Shown: one piece after another, positions 1 to 12,142 of the stretch
Position numbering within the stretch: position 1 is the stretch's first letter
How the letters are laid out: the number at the start of each line of letters is the position of its first letter
DNA from: Glandiceps talaboti
Taxonomy: Eukaryota; Hemichordata; Enteropneusta; Spengelidae
Assembly: GCF_964340395.1 (NCBI RefSeq)
Contig: NC_135570.1
Span: 14,195,322-14,213,821 of the forward strand
Length of the DNA stretch: 18,500 bases
Reading direction: 5' to 3'
Position numbers and translations under genes: made by a program
Notes under the pieces: model-generated
The model's input: the letters and a program-made list of their open reading frames with translations, nothing else
Databases searched by the model: none
Told to the model about the DNA's origin: nothing

Positions 1-1066
1 GTCAATATCAGTACATTGATTGTCTGTGACAATGGCAGAGTGTCAAACATTGGACAACATAGCTGAATATTAATTTGTGCCACAGAATGACAAAAAAAAA
101 TTCGCAACAAAAATACTTTGAAACATTTTTTGCCCATAGCTACGATACTCTTGTGGAGTGTTAGCTTGGTCAGCATAGAACCACTGTAGATGTAGGAAGG
201 TCCCTCCTACCGCTACAAAATCACAAGTTGCATATAACTCGACTAAATACCAATGAACGATTGTCCAACCGTGGACGATCAGGGTTCTTTAATTTCTAAT
301 TTTAGTAATTTACCCTTGAGTGTATACACGTACGTACTTTAACCGACTGCATTATTTTTCTTCTCCACTGTCTGTGGTTATATCGTCTGTTTCAATTTCA
401 CCGGATATACATATAAATGCCGCATTACTTTCGTACGTGTATTTACATGCTTGAACTACAACTTAATTACATGTAGACATTCCACTGAGATCATATCCGT
501 ATTTATTTGCATGAAATCGACACGCGATTATTATTCCCTTCAATAAATGATGTACTAGTATATTGCGTATTCGTGTATTTGGTTATTTCACGTCAAAAGT
601 GAAATAAAGCTGTCCCGGTATTTCAACACAATGAAATTGCTGACTTCGACATTTAAATGGGCAGTTGTACTATAAATGACATGTTGTTGCGCCAGCCAGG
701 ACTATTCTTGACACAGCATTTACGATAACACACGTCAGTATACTATTTATATTCGTATGTCCATTTCACGATGACGTAATCACTGATCGCTCAAATACAC
801 ACACACGCCCATGTCACATTTCCTTTGCTATTCACAAACACAAGATAACAGGGTTTTTTTAAATAAAATTACTCCCTTTACCCCAGTTGGACCATTTAAA
901 ACTTTTTATTGGCGCTTTCATGTGCTTGAATAATGGTTATTTTTTGTACGGAAAGCTTATAGCTATAGATAGCCATTTTGACAAATTTTATCGTGGATGA
1001 ACTACAAATGTCGTCGAATTCTATGGACGATATTTTACCGACGAACCGACGTGGGACATGCTATAT
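1..1066. other. Non-genic sequence, nothing recognised
   Basis: AT-rich and full of stops in all frames. Only minor structure is present, such as the small inverted pair GATTGTCCA / TGGACGATC near 261-281. Confidence 0.6.
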
Positions 1067-1174
1067 GGTTATAAGTAGCTCTGGAAAAATGCTAAAGATA
1101 TTTACGAAGACTCCGATGACAAGACGTGTATCGTTGGAGTCCTCGTAGCACATATTTCCAGAGCTAGGTTATAA
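1067..1174. repeat. Imperfect hairpin, about 45-bp arms
   Basis: GGTTATAAGTAGCTCTGGAA from 1067 pairs with the arm ending TTCCAGAGCTAGGTTATAA at 1174. The stem continues through ACGAAGACTCC / GGAGTCCTCGT, with an extra 9-10 bases on the left side. It could be a solo foldback remnant. Confidence 0.75.
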
Positions 1175-2019
1175 GACGCAAAATATTACCCTAAAATAAA
1201 GAATGACTTTAGACCTACCGGTCATACAAAACATTAAATTCCTAAAATAAATAAATTATATAATACGTTTAAAAGAACGATAATTGCGGATTGTGAAATT
1301 ATAATGTTATTTTTCCCAATTAACCCAGACGTTACATCTCACGGTCTTTTATGAAACGACAGCTTGTACTGAATCTAATATTTCATACGGTTGTAACTAC
1401 ACCTGTGTTACTCGACCACGTATTCACAACATGTACACACGAGTATGTGATGGTTCAGTATGAAAACCCAGTCGTTGTGATTCGATTTTCTCTGATTGAG
1501 ATAGCGGGGTTGTACGCTACTCAAATGTTAATAGTAGTGGCGAATGCGCCGGATATTAAACCGCATCTCGCATTTATGCCATGCGTTCCTGGATGTCCAT
1601 CGACCTGCCAATTTAAAGGCAATTTAATTTTCATACTGTATGATTTAAGTATTATACTTCCATGATTTGAAGGAAGGCGTTCAGAGGAAAACGATCACAT
1701 GTTTCAGGATGTGTCACTTCGTTTAGGTTTTAAGCATGGTCAGGGTATGAATCGACATTTTAATTAAATCTCAGATCACCCAGCCAACAGATGAAATCGT
1801 CACCTGGTTGTCGTTCTCATTTCTTTCTTGTATTTGTTTGTATTCTTCCAAGATTAATAGTAAATGTACTATCCTTCCATAGTTTCAATTTGAACCCCAA
1901 ACTCACGTTTTTTTCCGTTTTTTTTTTAATCCTGAATAAATTAAACATACATTATTTTGTGGAAAGGACCCCAGGCTACGTGTCTGAAATCTCTCTTTTC
2001 TTTCTCTGTATTCAAGACA
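1175..2019. other. Non-genic sequence with short anonymous open frames
   Basis: Open frames of 104 codons (1351-1665) and 93 codons (1791-2072), both on +, show no family motif, no splice-supported continuation and ordinary AT-rich composition. I do not call them genes. Confidence 0.5.
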
Positions 2020-2096
2020 CCGCCTCTTTTACGACACTGTCCAAAAAGAACCGCCATCATCGTAAACTTTAGCCTCTTTTACGGCACCGTCCAAGG
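2020..2096 (-). repeat. Two copies of the GTAAAAGAGGCT dispersed motif
   Basis: On the reverse strand the segment reads CTTGGACGGTGCCGTAAAAG, AGGCTAAAGTTTACGATGATGG, then about ten bases on GGACAGTGTCGTAAAAGAGG. The first copy is full and the second is its left half. Others lie at 4139-4178, 7984-8026, 10611-10658, 11633-11672, 13164-13207 and 13536-13574. Confidence 0.75.
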
Positions 2097-2714
2097 TGAA
2101 CGACTTGTCAACAGAAGAATAATGTCAAGTTAGCGAGAATGTATTCAAGTAAACCACTGTTGCTGTAAATGTCACCAATCTGATAAAAATCGAGTCCTTT
2201 ATTTATCTGATTTCCTCCTACATTGTGGTTTGTTTGCGATCACTTTGCCTAACTCCCAAAAACACAAAGTCAACAAACACACGAAAACTGGACGAAAGAA
2301 AGATAAAAAGGAGTCTAACCGTCAGATTTTAATCAGATTATACGTATGCTATTATTTAGAATCCGTCTAGAGATTAATTTGGCCGCATCACATTGACTGT
2401 TGACTGACCTGGTATGTGTTTCCTTTACACGTTACATAAAGCCTCGTTCAACTAAACAGAGTTTACATTCAGTAATTCCAGTAAATTTAAGATCACTATT
2501 GAAGTAAATGTAGTTGTTATGTAATTTTAGTGTAATTTGTATGTCAGTCCATAGACCCAATGTATGGTCTAGTCAGCTACTATCTAACCGCCAGCCGGTG
2601 CTCTGTTAAAATTAACTCGTAAGATAAGACACCGCCTACTTTATAACGTAATACCGTGTAGTCGATTTCAAGTGCCTCTTGATTGTCTGGCGTTATTAAT
2701 ATCTTTTGTAACAC

Positions 2715-2875
2715 ACCTGAAGTAGTAACTCCCCAGGGAGTTGAGGAAGTAAAAATGGCCGTTGTGTCGCAATAGATCCGTGCCAGGGGTAATAATTGTA
2801 AAGCGCCTTGAGCACAAAGTGGGAAAGTGTTGTTATATAAAAACCAACATTATTATAATTATTTATTATTATTTA
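2715..2875 (+). mobile_element. SINE-like 3' region with (ATT)n-type tail
   Basis: Contains ACTCCCCAGGGAGTTGAGG, AAATGGCCGTTGTGTCGCAA, GTGCCAGGGGTAATAATTG and TAAAGCGCCTTGAGCAC, then TTATATAAAAACCAACATTA and an ATT/TATT-rich tail. From memory this matches the conserved core and tail shared by widespread metazoan SINEs (MetaSINE type), whose tails resemble those of partner LINEs. A tRNA-like head with clear A and B boxes was not found upstream, so this is probably a truncated or old copy. Confidence 0.7.
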
Positions 2876-2908
2876 ACCAAATGTGAAGGATCGTGATGTC
2901 TAGACCAA

Positions 2909-3290
2909 AATAAAACTGCCCACATCTGAGACCTGGACGAACGGAAGCTGTTACAACAGGGAAGGTAAACAAATGAATTGGATTAATTACACATGGCACA
3001 ACATGTTGGATGTACAGAGACTTGTATTACATTCCATCAAATTTGCATAAGAACAGTTGTATGGCCTCTTTATATAATAATTTACATTCACAAACAAATT
3101 TCCAGTTCCCCTGGCATTTCATGTACACATAAAGAGGCCATAAAACTGTTCTTGTCGAACCATGAAATGTAATACAAGTTCTCTGCTGTTCTAACATGCT
3201 GTGTCAAGTGTTATCAATCAAATTCATTTGTTTACTTTCCTTGTCTGTAACAGTCTGTTTGTCCACGGTCTGATGTCGACAGTTGTAAAA
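2909..3290. mobile_element. Foldback element, about 160-bp arms
   Basis: The left arm (2909-3074) runs through GGTAAACAAATGAATT, CTTGTATTACATT and GAACAGTTGTATGGCCTCTT. The right arm (3128-3290) is its reverse complement, with AAGAGGCCATAAAACTGTTC, AATGTAATACAAG and AATTCATTTGTTTACTTTCC. Both sides carry many substitutions. The central spacer is about 55 bp. The arms are long relative to total length and there is no coding frame, which fits a MITE or foldback transposon remnant. Confidence 0.85.
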
Positions 3291-3774
3291 TTATAAGCTT
3301 AAGTTTCCAATAACCCAACAACAGACAAGTAACTTGTCTGTGTTTAAGCCGACGACCCTGAACATTTTTTTTAAAATTCAAGATGGTGAGACTTTACTTC
3401 AATTTTCCTGTACTGTCAAAGTATCGTCGGTACCCGGTCATTTCAGAGAAACCCGGTCTTTTCAGATTTGAACTTGGATTTTGTATACTCTCTGTAGTTC
3501 AGTCTGCATTTTGTGTTCATCAGCTTCACACGTACTTGTCTGCATTCATTCATTTACCTCATCAGAATATCAGAGAAATATTGTTTCTCAAAACAAAATA
3601 AAACAAAACAAAGCAAAAACAGAAGTAACGAAAACTTAAAATTCCGACCAAACACTTTTTTTAAAAATTTGCTTTATGATAATCGTGTCCATCTGCGTGA
3701 GAAATTGGTAATTATTTTGGTTTTGGATTAATAAACCAGTACAACTTCGTACAGCATTTGCATGTTACTCTTCA
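3291..3774. other. Non-genic sequence
   Basis: Holds a compact perfect hairpin at 3321-3341 (ACAGACAAGT, one base, ACTTGTCTGT) and an AAAAC-rich tract near 3587-3622. Two overlapping 72-codon open frames at 3383-3731 look random. Confidence 0.5.
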
Positions 3775-3892
3775 TTGAAAAAACAATGTGAAATAACATA
3801 GGTCAAGTCCATGTTTGTAATTGCAAAAAAACAACAAAAAACAATGTGTGCAAGTTTGTACGCAGTGAAGTGAGTTGATAACAAACTTGACA
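3775..3892. repeat. Diverged copy of the 17.7-kb MITE interior
   Basis: Shares with 17810-17930 the ordered blocks CAATGTGAAA-AACA, GTTTGTAA, GCAAAAAA, AACAATGTGT and ATAACAAAC, with indels between them. The terminal TTAAAGTGGCC arms are not seen here. It reads as an old internal fragment of the same family. Confidence 0.6.
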
Positions 3893-4138
3893 TATATGTG
3901 CACGCGTCTGCCGTCTATCATGTCTCCAAATATAGAAACATCACCATGTACATTTTATGTGTACTTGAGGTTACGAGTGACTGTCGACTTTGTTTACAAA
4001 TTACTTCCTGTACGTACAATAACAAACTTTTTACGGATTTTGTGTTCAGTTATTGAGTATTACTGTTACAAACACAGACTTGGGTCTATTTTGTTTCAAC
4101 ATTGCGAAATAACGGCCTATTGGCGGTGCGTCTTTTTT

Positions 4139-4178
4139 TACGGTGTCGTAAAAGGGGCTGTGGTTTACGACGATGCAA
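4139..4178 (+). repeat. Dispersed GTAAAAGAGGCT motif copy
   Basis: Reads ACGGTGTCGTAAAAGGGGCT, then TTTACGACGATG after a short spacer. GTCGTAAA and TTTACGAC form perfect 8-base inverted ends. Confidence 0.75.
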
Positions 4179-5687
<1,509 letters not shown>

Positions 5688-5777
5688 TAGTCTAGTTCCT
5701 ATGTGATATCGTTACGATTTACACCTCCACTCACTCGTGGTTTAGTTGGAAACTACGTTGGCATCCAGACTGTCCTA
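5688..5777 (+). repeat. Outer terminal inverted repeat, left arm
   Basis: Begins TAGTCTAGTTCCTATG and includes TTACACCTCCACTCAC, GTGGTTTA and ACGTTGGCA. It matches the reverse complement of 8484-8574 over about 90 bp, with moderate divergence. Confidence 0.85.
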
Positions 5778-6269
5778 CATTCAAAACCAAACAATTGTTT
5801 AATGGTGTAAGTCAAATTCAAGGTGTACACGCAACGCTGTGCTATTTTTGGTTGTCATGGGCTGGTATGGACACGTATATACACGTTGTGGTTAGCAAGT
5901 ACATATTATGTTCTATACAATGCAATTGTCACCCATTTATGTTCGTTGTCGGTTGGTGTTCAACAGGAATGTATTCTTGTACTAATTCTGGGTCGTATGG
6001 TATGAATTACGTAGACAATAATCTGTTGAAAATATCTGCGAAGTAGAATGCAACTATTGTTACGGGTAGCCAGGAGACTTTAGTGATGTGGTTCGACAAT
6101 TTTGTTCGCTAGTCGCGAGTCATTACGTCCCATACCAGCTAGCCAATGACTTTAGGCTAAACAGTACCGTATTGTATACGGTGGGGGCCGATGGTAGTTT
6201 GTGTGTTGTTCGGTATCATGGGATGTCGTACAGCATAACTCTGACATTTAAGTGATTTTGCTACGATAT

Positions 6270-6723
6270 TAGTCTAGTTCCAAACTGGTACAGTATTATG
6301 TATTAAAAACTTCATTACTTTACCAGTCTAGGCAAGGCAGTTATGAAAGATGTTAAATTGTGGTACTCCCCTGTAGTTAGCGAAGCGCAAAGGGTACATG
6401 TCAGTAGTAATCCATCACAAACTGACAGGCTGTCCTCATCGCTCAGTAATATTCATTTGATACAGCTGTTTTGCCTGTCTTGAGATTTTGACCTTTCTAA
6501 TGTTTCTAGGACTGCACATATATGCAAATGACCAACCAGGACTCCACCTCCAGTCTGTTTAAATTAAAATCACGTGGGGAGGCAAAGACGTCATCATATT
6601 TATATGATCAGAGTTGGGGGACTCGGAGCACAGAAATATGTGCTCGAACAACTGCCTTGACTAGACAGGTATTAGTAATGAAGTTTTTAATACGTAATAC
6701 TGTACCAGTTTGGAACTAGACTA
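6270..6723. mobile_element. Inner foldback element with 73-bp terminal inverted repeats
   Basis: The left arm (6270-6342) starts TAGTCTAGTTCCAAACTGG; the right arm (6650-6723) ends with its reverse complement. Arms run through AAAAACTTCATTACT and AAGGCAGTT at roughly nine in ten identity. It shares the terminal TAGTCTAGTTCC with the outer arms at 5688 and 8574, so it is likely the same family nested within. The interior (about 310 bp) has a small hairpin, GAGCACA/TGTGCTC, near 6627-6646 and no coding frame of note. Confidence 0.88.
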
Positions 6724-6947
6724 CTGGGATATGTACCAATTAGTCACTTGTGGAACGTTGGAAATTACGATTGCGGTGAATTGTGATGTAGACTAAACAT
6801 ACATGATTCATGGCATATGACACATAATACAGCATAAAATATATCCAACTTCACAAGTAGTGTAATTCTATATCACTTTACTAACAGGGGTCATGTAAGG
6901 ACACCAGACTGAATCATGTCTGGAGAGAGTATTGTTTTTAGTACACA

Positions 6948-7267
6948 ACCCTCTTAGACTTTCTCACAGTTCTGGGAGCATCGCATCGCTAAAGGGTTGT
7001 TTTGTATGTACCGCTCTACTGCATAATTGTACTGTGGGCTATCATCAACTACGTAGGGCTAATCATTTGTTGACATGTTACTGCGATGCTCGGGGCGTCG
7101 CAATGACAAGTCCTGGTACAGTAACATGTAAGCAAGTAATTAGCCCTATGTATGAAGTCCATGAGGGCCCACAGTACAAGGATATTCTAGTACAATTATT
7201 TGGTAGATATATGTACATACAAAACAGCTAATAGCGATGTTACCGAGGACTGGTGAGAGAGTCTAAC
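6948..7267. mobile_element. Foldback element, about 140-bp arms
   Basis: The left arm (about 6948-7090) contains CTTAGACTTTCTCACAG, TTGTTTTGTATGTAC, ATAATTGTACTGTGGGC, GTAGGGCTAAT and ACATGTTACTG. The right arm (about 7096-7267) repeats these in reverse complement (CAGTAACATGT, ATTAGCCCTATG, GTACAATTAT, GTACATACAAAACA, GAGAGAGTCTAA), with indels. It lies inside the outer pair 5688/8574 and has no coding frame. Confidence 0.75.
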
Positions 7268-8483
7268 CACTGTCTGAGAACAGTTTATTTCACTTCTCCA
7301 ATTTCCTCAGATGGCGGTGTTGACACAAACCGCATCGTGGCTTTAGATGCAATGCAATCCGCCCAGTTTTAGAGATGGACGTGTCAGGTTGTGAGAAGCC
7401 ATCATTGGTTTAAAGGGGAGGGGGGGGGGGTATTTTAATACGAAGTGTTTTACCGAAGAAGCATGTGTACCACAGAGACTAGAGCAACACAAATATCGGA
7501 CATAAAATTAATTTGAAAAATTAAAAAATTCATAACCCCACCCACTGATTAACTTCAGTTATTCGTGTTAAATTATCTGTAAATGTACTAACTATTAACA
7601 CATCAACTGTAATATGATATAAACTCTCTGTATTTCGGTATTGTCAGCAATATGCTATCATAGTTTAATTCAACACAAATTGAAGAAACCCCTCTAAAAT
7701 GCACTAATTTGCCTTAAAATCTGAGTTTTTATAATATGTCTAAACTTTAAATCAAATGTACTCTGAATTATGTACGCTATTACAAAAGACAGGAACATAA
7801 AAACGGGATGAGATGAGACTGAGAATGTTAAATGTTCATTTTCAATCAGTTGTAGTTTCTAAGCCCACAAAAGAGTGTTTTGGTTGTTCTTTCCTGTCCT
7901 GGTACCCTGCATTCTCGCAAACCCAAGCATATGTTTTACGCCAACACAACGAAAATAATATTTGAGCGGTGCTTATGTACGTCTCGGATGGTGCCGTAAA
8001 GAGGCCTGTATAGTTTTACGTCAATGTGACGTCATCACTGGAATCAACACGTACATAAAACCACGACACCTCTTACAGCAACGATGGTACATTTGCACTC
8101 TCTGTCTACGGTGTGAAAAAAAAATGTCCGGACTTGCGGGAATGTATAAACGTGATTTTGCCTTGTTCGCGTATAATAGAGAAAGATGTCTACTCCGAGT
8201 TTAAATTACGGTCGATTTCACCAGACATCGCCTAAACTGTGTATGTCACGCACGTACTTGATAGTTCAATACCTGTAAGGCTTATTTTTGTACCATACTT
8301 CAGACGTGCAGATTCATTTCAAATGAAAACAAAAAGTAACACGTTCTTAATCAGTGAAGACAAGTATACATACACGTGTAAAGTTTAAATGTAAACCGGT
8401 CTCCAATGATGCATTACTCGTGTCTTATTTCTGTTTATAATGACTTGGTATATATGCTGGTAGTATGAATGACACACTGCTTC
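7268..8483. other. Non-genic sequence
   Basis: Includes a G run ending at 7430, a dispersed motif copy near 7984-8026, and TGACGTCA at 8028-8035. The 80-codon open frame at 7962-8204 has no recognisable family. Confidence 0.5.
7984..8026 (+). repeat. Dispersed GTAAAAGAGGCT motif copy (diverged)
   Basis: Reads CGGATGGTGCCGTAAAGAGG followed by TTTTACGTCAATG. A weaker reversed half (CACCTCTTACAGCAACGATGG) follows at about 8067-8087. Confidence 0.65.
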
Positions 8484-8574
8484 GTAGTCAGGGTGCCAAC
8501 GTGGTTTCTAAGTAAACCACTAGTACCGTGAGTGGAGGTGTAAGTGGTAACGATACTGTATAGGAACTAGACTA
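8484..8574 (-). repeat. Outer terminal inverted repeat, right arm
   Basis: Reverse complement begins TAGTCTAGTTCCTATACAG and contains TTACACCTCCACTCAC, GTGGTTTACTT and CACGTTGGCA. With the left arm it brackets about 2.9 kb. Both outer ends show TA next to GTCTAGTTCC, compatible with a TA target duplication. Confidence 0.85.
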
Positions 8575-9013
8575 ACTGCTTCGGCGACGTCTGGTGATAT
8601 TAACTGTAGTACATACACTAAAAACTAAGACTGCACACGCAGTTGTAAACATGGAACGTCACTACATAACACTTAACATGTATTGCATCTAGTTAATTTT
8701 CAAACGCCTGACAAACCCTGATTTATTTAGAAGGAGTATTGGACCAAAGCGTGCCAGCATTGTCTAGTAGCCCAGGTTTGTGGTACTGAAACCCGTGACA
8801 ATCCGATAAATCTGCGATAATTAGAAGACTGACCTATGACCTGCCATGTTATCATCATAAACTCACATATAAGCTCGCTAAAACTGTACAAGCGTGTCAT
8901 GAATCTATTCTTGGGACAGCAGTGGTCATTGTCATGTACTCGTATTCCCCTTGATATCTGGTCAATGCTGTCCGTTTGAAAAAAATAATAAAAAATAATT
9001 AAATAAAATAATT

Positions 9014-9016
<3 letters not shown>
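8575..9016. other. Non-genic sequence
   Basis: Unique AT-rich sequence up to the CA microsatellite. A reverse-strand frame (8727-9152) exists only because it crosses the CA tract. Confidence 0.55.

Positions 9017-9079
<63 letters not shown>
9017..9079. repeat. (CA)n microsatellite, about 31 units
   Basis: Uninterrupted AC run after an A/T-rich lead-in. Confidence 0.98.
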
Positions 9080-9083
<4 letters not shown>

Positions 9084-9394
9084 TTCATTCTTCTTTCGCC
9101 AGTGCTCAATCTGCTTGGAGAGCACTTCATACATAAACATAACAGAAGACAAGTGTGTTATTACATTATGGATTTACACTACAGTCCGTTTCACCAAAAG
9201 GATCATCAGGTGTATGCGTGAGCCGGAGGACTCGCTGACTTTGTGTACAGTGCAGCCAAGGTGTGTTTGCAGTCAGATGGGTCATTGATGGCTGTGTGTA
9301 CACAAAAAAATATATGTAAATAAAGGTTACGTATTATTAAGAACTTGTTAGTGTAAATCCATGATGTAATAACATACTTGACTTCTTTCATTTG

Positions 9395-9511
<117 letters not shown>

Positions 9512-9746
9512 GTGGAATTATTTGCTACAAGAACAAACAGTATTGTGACTGCAGCTGACGGTGTCACTGATATTTTAAATGTAGAACGATATCCATACTT
9601 TGTTTTCACGATTGTAAAACAAGCGTGTAACCATGACAACTACATCAATAACTCACATAAAACAAATCGAAAAGGTAGTGGGAATACCCCTTTCAAGTTT
9701 TCAAATCAGGCATGTTTACAATAGACTTCTAGAGACCATTCGTCAC

Positions 9747-10024
9747 AATGTTATAAGATGTACACATCTGGCACACAGTAGCATACCAATACAGCCCAAA
9801 GTAAAGCGTTTTCTGTAGGTACCACACAACTGTTTATATTGCATTGGTTTATTTACAATCCTAGCATGTGGCCTTTCTAATGTGGTCAATAAGCAAATGA
9901 AACAGTATACTTTACACTTGATACGAATGCTATATAAACAATTGTGTGGTACCTACAGAAAACGCTTTACTTTGGGCTGTATTGGTATGCTACTGTGTGC
10001 CAGATGTGTACATCCTATAACATT
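9747..10024. mobile_element. Near-identical foldback, 96-bp arms
   Basis: The left arm (9747-9842) and right arm (9929-10024) are reverse complements with only a handful of differences, through GATGTACACATCTGGCACAC, CAATACAGCCCAAAGTAAAG and TTCTGTAGGTACCACACAA. The loop is 86 bp. The right arm continues into a tandem array, and the high arm identity suggests recent origin or gene conversion. Confidence 0.9.
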
Positions 10025-10300
10025 TACACCTGATATGAATGCTATAAATGAGTGTAGCACATAGAGAAAGTGCTTTACTTCAGTGTTACTCGTTGTATTA
10101 GCAATTGAAACAGTAGATTTTTCACTTGATATGAATGGTATAAATGAGTGTAGCACATAGAGAAAGTATTTTACTTCAGTGTTACTCGTTGTATTAGCAA
10201 TTGAAATAGTATACTTGTACACTATAGGAATGCAATATATGTGTAGTAAGTGCATAGAAAAAAAGTGATTTACTTCACTTCTACTTGTATTGTATAATAA
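9893..10300. repeat. Tandem array with about 96-bp period, 3-4 degenerate units
   Basis: CACTTGATATGAATG-type starts occur at 9915, 10027, 10123 and 10220 (last diverged). The best pair, from 10027 and 10123, shares ATAAATGAGTGTAGCACATA, TTTACTTCAGTGTTACTCG and TTGTATTAGCAATTGAAA. The first unit is longer (112 bp) because its middle is the foldback arm. Confidence 0.85.
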
Positions 10301-10610
10301 TAATAACACGAATCAATTTACTACAGTTTTTCGCCTGTTCATTACATTTAAGGTACATACGTCACGCATGTCAACCTTTTCATAACGAAACGTCGGTGCA
10401 ACACCTGGAGGGTTCACTCCACCATGACTAGTTTATTTAAAACGAGATTTATATTTTTCAATTCAGTGAAACTGTGAGGCGTCTCCTCTCTTAAACGAGC
10501 TCAAACCTGGAGGATAATAAATAAAAGGTGTAAACGTGCAGAGAGTTAAAAATCAATCTCGGAAGCTTAGCTAGAGCACATATTTCTGCAACGAAATCTT
10601 GGCGATGAGG

Positions 10611-10658
10611 CTTGGATGGTGTCGTAAAAGAGGCTGTTAAAGTTGTTTACGACGATGG
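10611..10658 (+). repeat. Dispersed GTAAAAGAGGCT motif copy
   Basis: Reads CTTGGATGGTGTCGTAAAAG, AGGCT, then GTTTACGACGATGG. Upstream it also shares GCAACGAA and GCGATG with the copy at 13164, so the repeat is longer than the core. Confidence 0.75.
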
Positions 10659-11632
10659 TCATAAACGAATTGAACTCGCTCTCGTTCGTGCTTGTTCAAT
10701 TGCAATTGTTTTCGGCTGCACTAAGCCGTTTCTCTGTACCCTCACATTCTGTATGAATTTAAAGACCAGACTAGTTTAATATTCCGACGTGCAAAATATA
10801 TGACACGTGAACATACATAAAAATTACTCATCGCTATTGAAGGAACAATACTTCGTAGTTAGTTACTTGATTTGCAATTTCAATGCGTGTTGAGATGTGC
10901 AAAAATATTTATTGTGTCATAGCAGCGAACACTGTTCGTCATCGTCAGCAATACGTTGACTTGGATGTGTCATAATGTTGTGAAACTATTTATTCATGCT
11001 GCAATGGTTTATATATAGGAACGTGTTCGTAGGATCTTACACTGTCAACACATTTATACGGGTTAGGCTGATCTCGAACGTTACCTGAATACCTACATAT
11101 GTATGTTACACGTATGCAAGCTCACAAACAATGTTCGTATTGTCTACGCCAGCGTTCTTTACTTTGCGTCTTTGTCCTGGTCTGTCCTTGCCATTCTTGT
11201 TTGGGCCAAAAAAAAATTGTTTCTGGTCAGGTGCGACGACGCGATTTTTGTTTTATTCATATTCTCAACAAACCTGTCACTCACTCAATCTACTATTTAT
11301 AGCAGTTACTGTTCTTTTTTATTTAGTACTTTATAGCAAGTGTGTATGTGGGGCAGATGTCATTTACTTGTTCATGATTGGTTCTGCAGTTCTCTTCAGT
11401 GAAGTAGGGAGGGTTATTTTTGTGTTTCCCCACGGATCTGTAGACTGCATGGGCTGGACAGACACGAAAGAAAGACCAATGACTCGAGGGTGTTTAAATG
11501 TTGCGCCCGCTGACCAGAAACAATTCTCTCCTTTTTTTGACCATACATACTCGTAGTCAAAGTGGTTGGGTTTATGAATAAGTTTGTTTTCCTGTATAAA
11601 ATATACTGTAAGTTTCGGTGCTCTATTCGAAA

Positions 11633-11672
11633 ACATGATCGTAAAATCACCTAGCCTCTTTGCGGTAACGAC
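11633..11672 (-). repeat. Dispersed GTAAAAGAGGCT motif copy (diverged)
   Basis: On the reverse strand: GTTACCGCAAAGAGGCTAGG then TTTTACGATCATG, the same two-block layout with several changes. Confidence 0.6.
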
Positions 11673-11885
11673 ATACTTCACGAGAGAGAGGATGGTTGTA
11701 TCCGTGGATTTTACTTGAAAGCTCCACGAATTTACTAGTAGATGAGGGGGTGTAACTTCATCATAATATCAGAAGTTATGTTATCTTGAGACAGGCTATT
11801 TCGTGCTCTAAGACATTATTGTGAATTTATTAATGAAAATAAAACCATTTATGCTATCGGATAGTGATTATGACGATGGTAGTGG

Positions 11886-11977
11886 TGTTGTAGTAGTAGT
11901 AGTAGTAGTAGTTGTTGTTGTTGTTGTGGTGGTGGTGGTGGTGGTGGTGGTGGTGGTGATGATGATGATGGTGATGG

Positions 11978-12015
<38 letters not shown>

Positions 12016-12062
12016 GTGGTGATGATGGTGATGATGATGATCGTGGTGGTGGTGGTGGTGAT
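11886..12062. repeat. Compound trinucleotide microsatellite (GTA, GTT, GGT, GAT, GGT)
   Basis: Successive blocks of GTA, GTT, GGT, mixed GAT/GGT and again GGT, about 177 bp, ending 80 bases before the IPMK exon acceptor. Poly-His and poly-Val frames through it are artefacts. Confidence 0.97.
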
Positions 12063-12142
12063 TATGTGCGGAAGATAATTTGAGTGGGTAATATAAAATA
12101 ACACAATGCATGTCTAAATTACACACTTCACTTCTATTACAG

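Larger units (their letters stand above)
10301..11885. other. Non-genic sequence with minor repeats
   Basis: No gene recognised. Contains two dispersed motif copies (10611, 11633) and a spaced inverted pair, 11203-11235 and 11501-11542, sharing AATTGTTTCTGGTCAG and an A-rich flank. Overlapping open frames between 11099 and 11681 on both strands mirror that inverted pair and show no family motif. Most of this, with the region further left, is probably IPMK intron 1 or upstream flank. Confidence 0.5.

Noticed and set aside
1351-1665. 104-codon open frame on +
   Set aside because: No recognisable motif, no splice-supported neighbours; length is plausible by chance in this much sequence.
8123-8166. 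SGLAGMYKRD segment considered as IPMK exon 1
   Set aside because: Only a loose match to the AGHMYGKD region, with no suitable donor and no preceding conserved residues.
11131-11681. Pair of opposite-strand frames both containing an NCFWS-like segment
   Set aside because: The similarity comes from a 30-40 bp inverted repeat (11203-11235 / 11501-11542) translated on both strands, not from related proteins.
11821-12126. Poly-Val/Met and poly-His open frames
   Set aside because: They are the compound trinucleotide repeat read in frame; no family match outside it.
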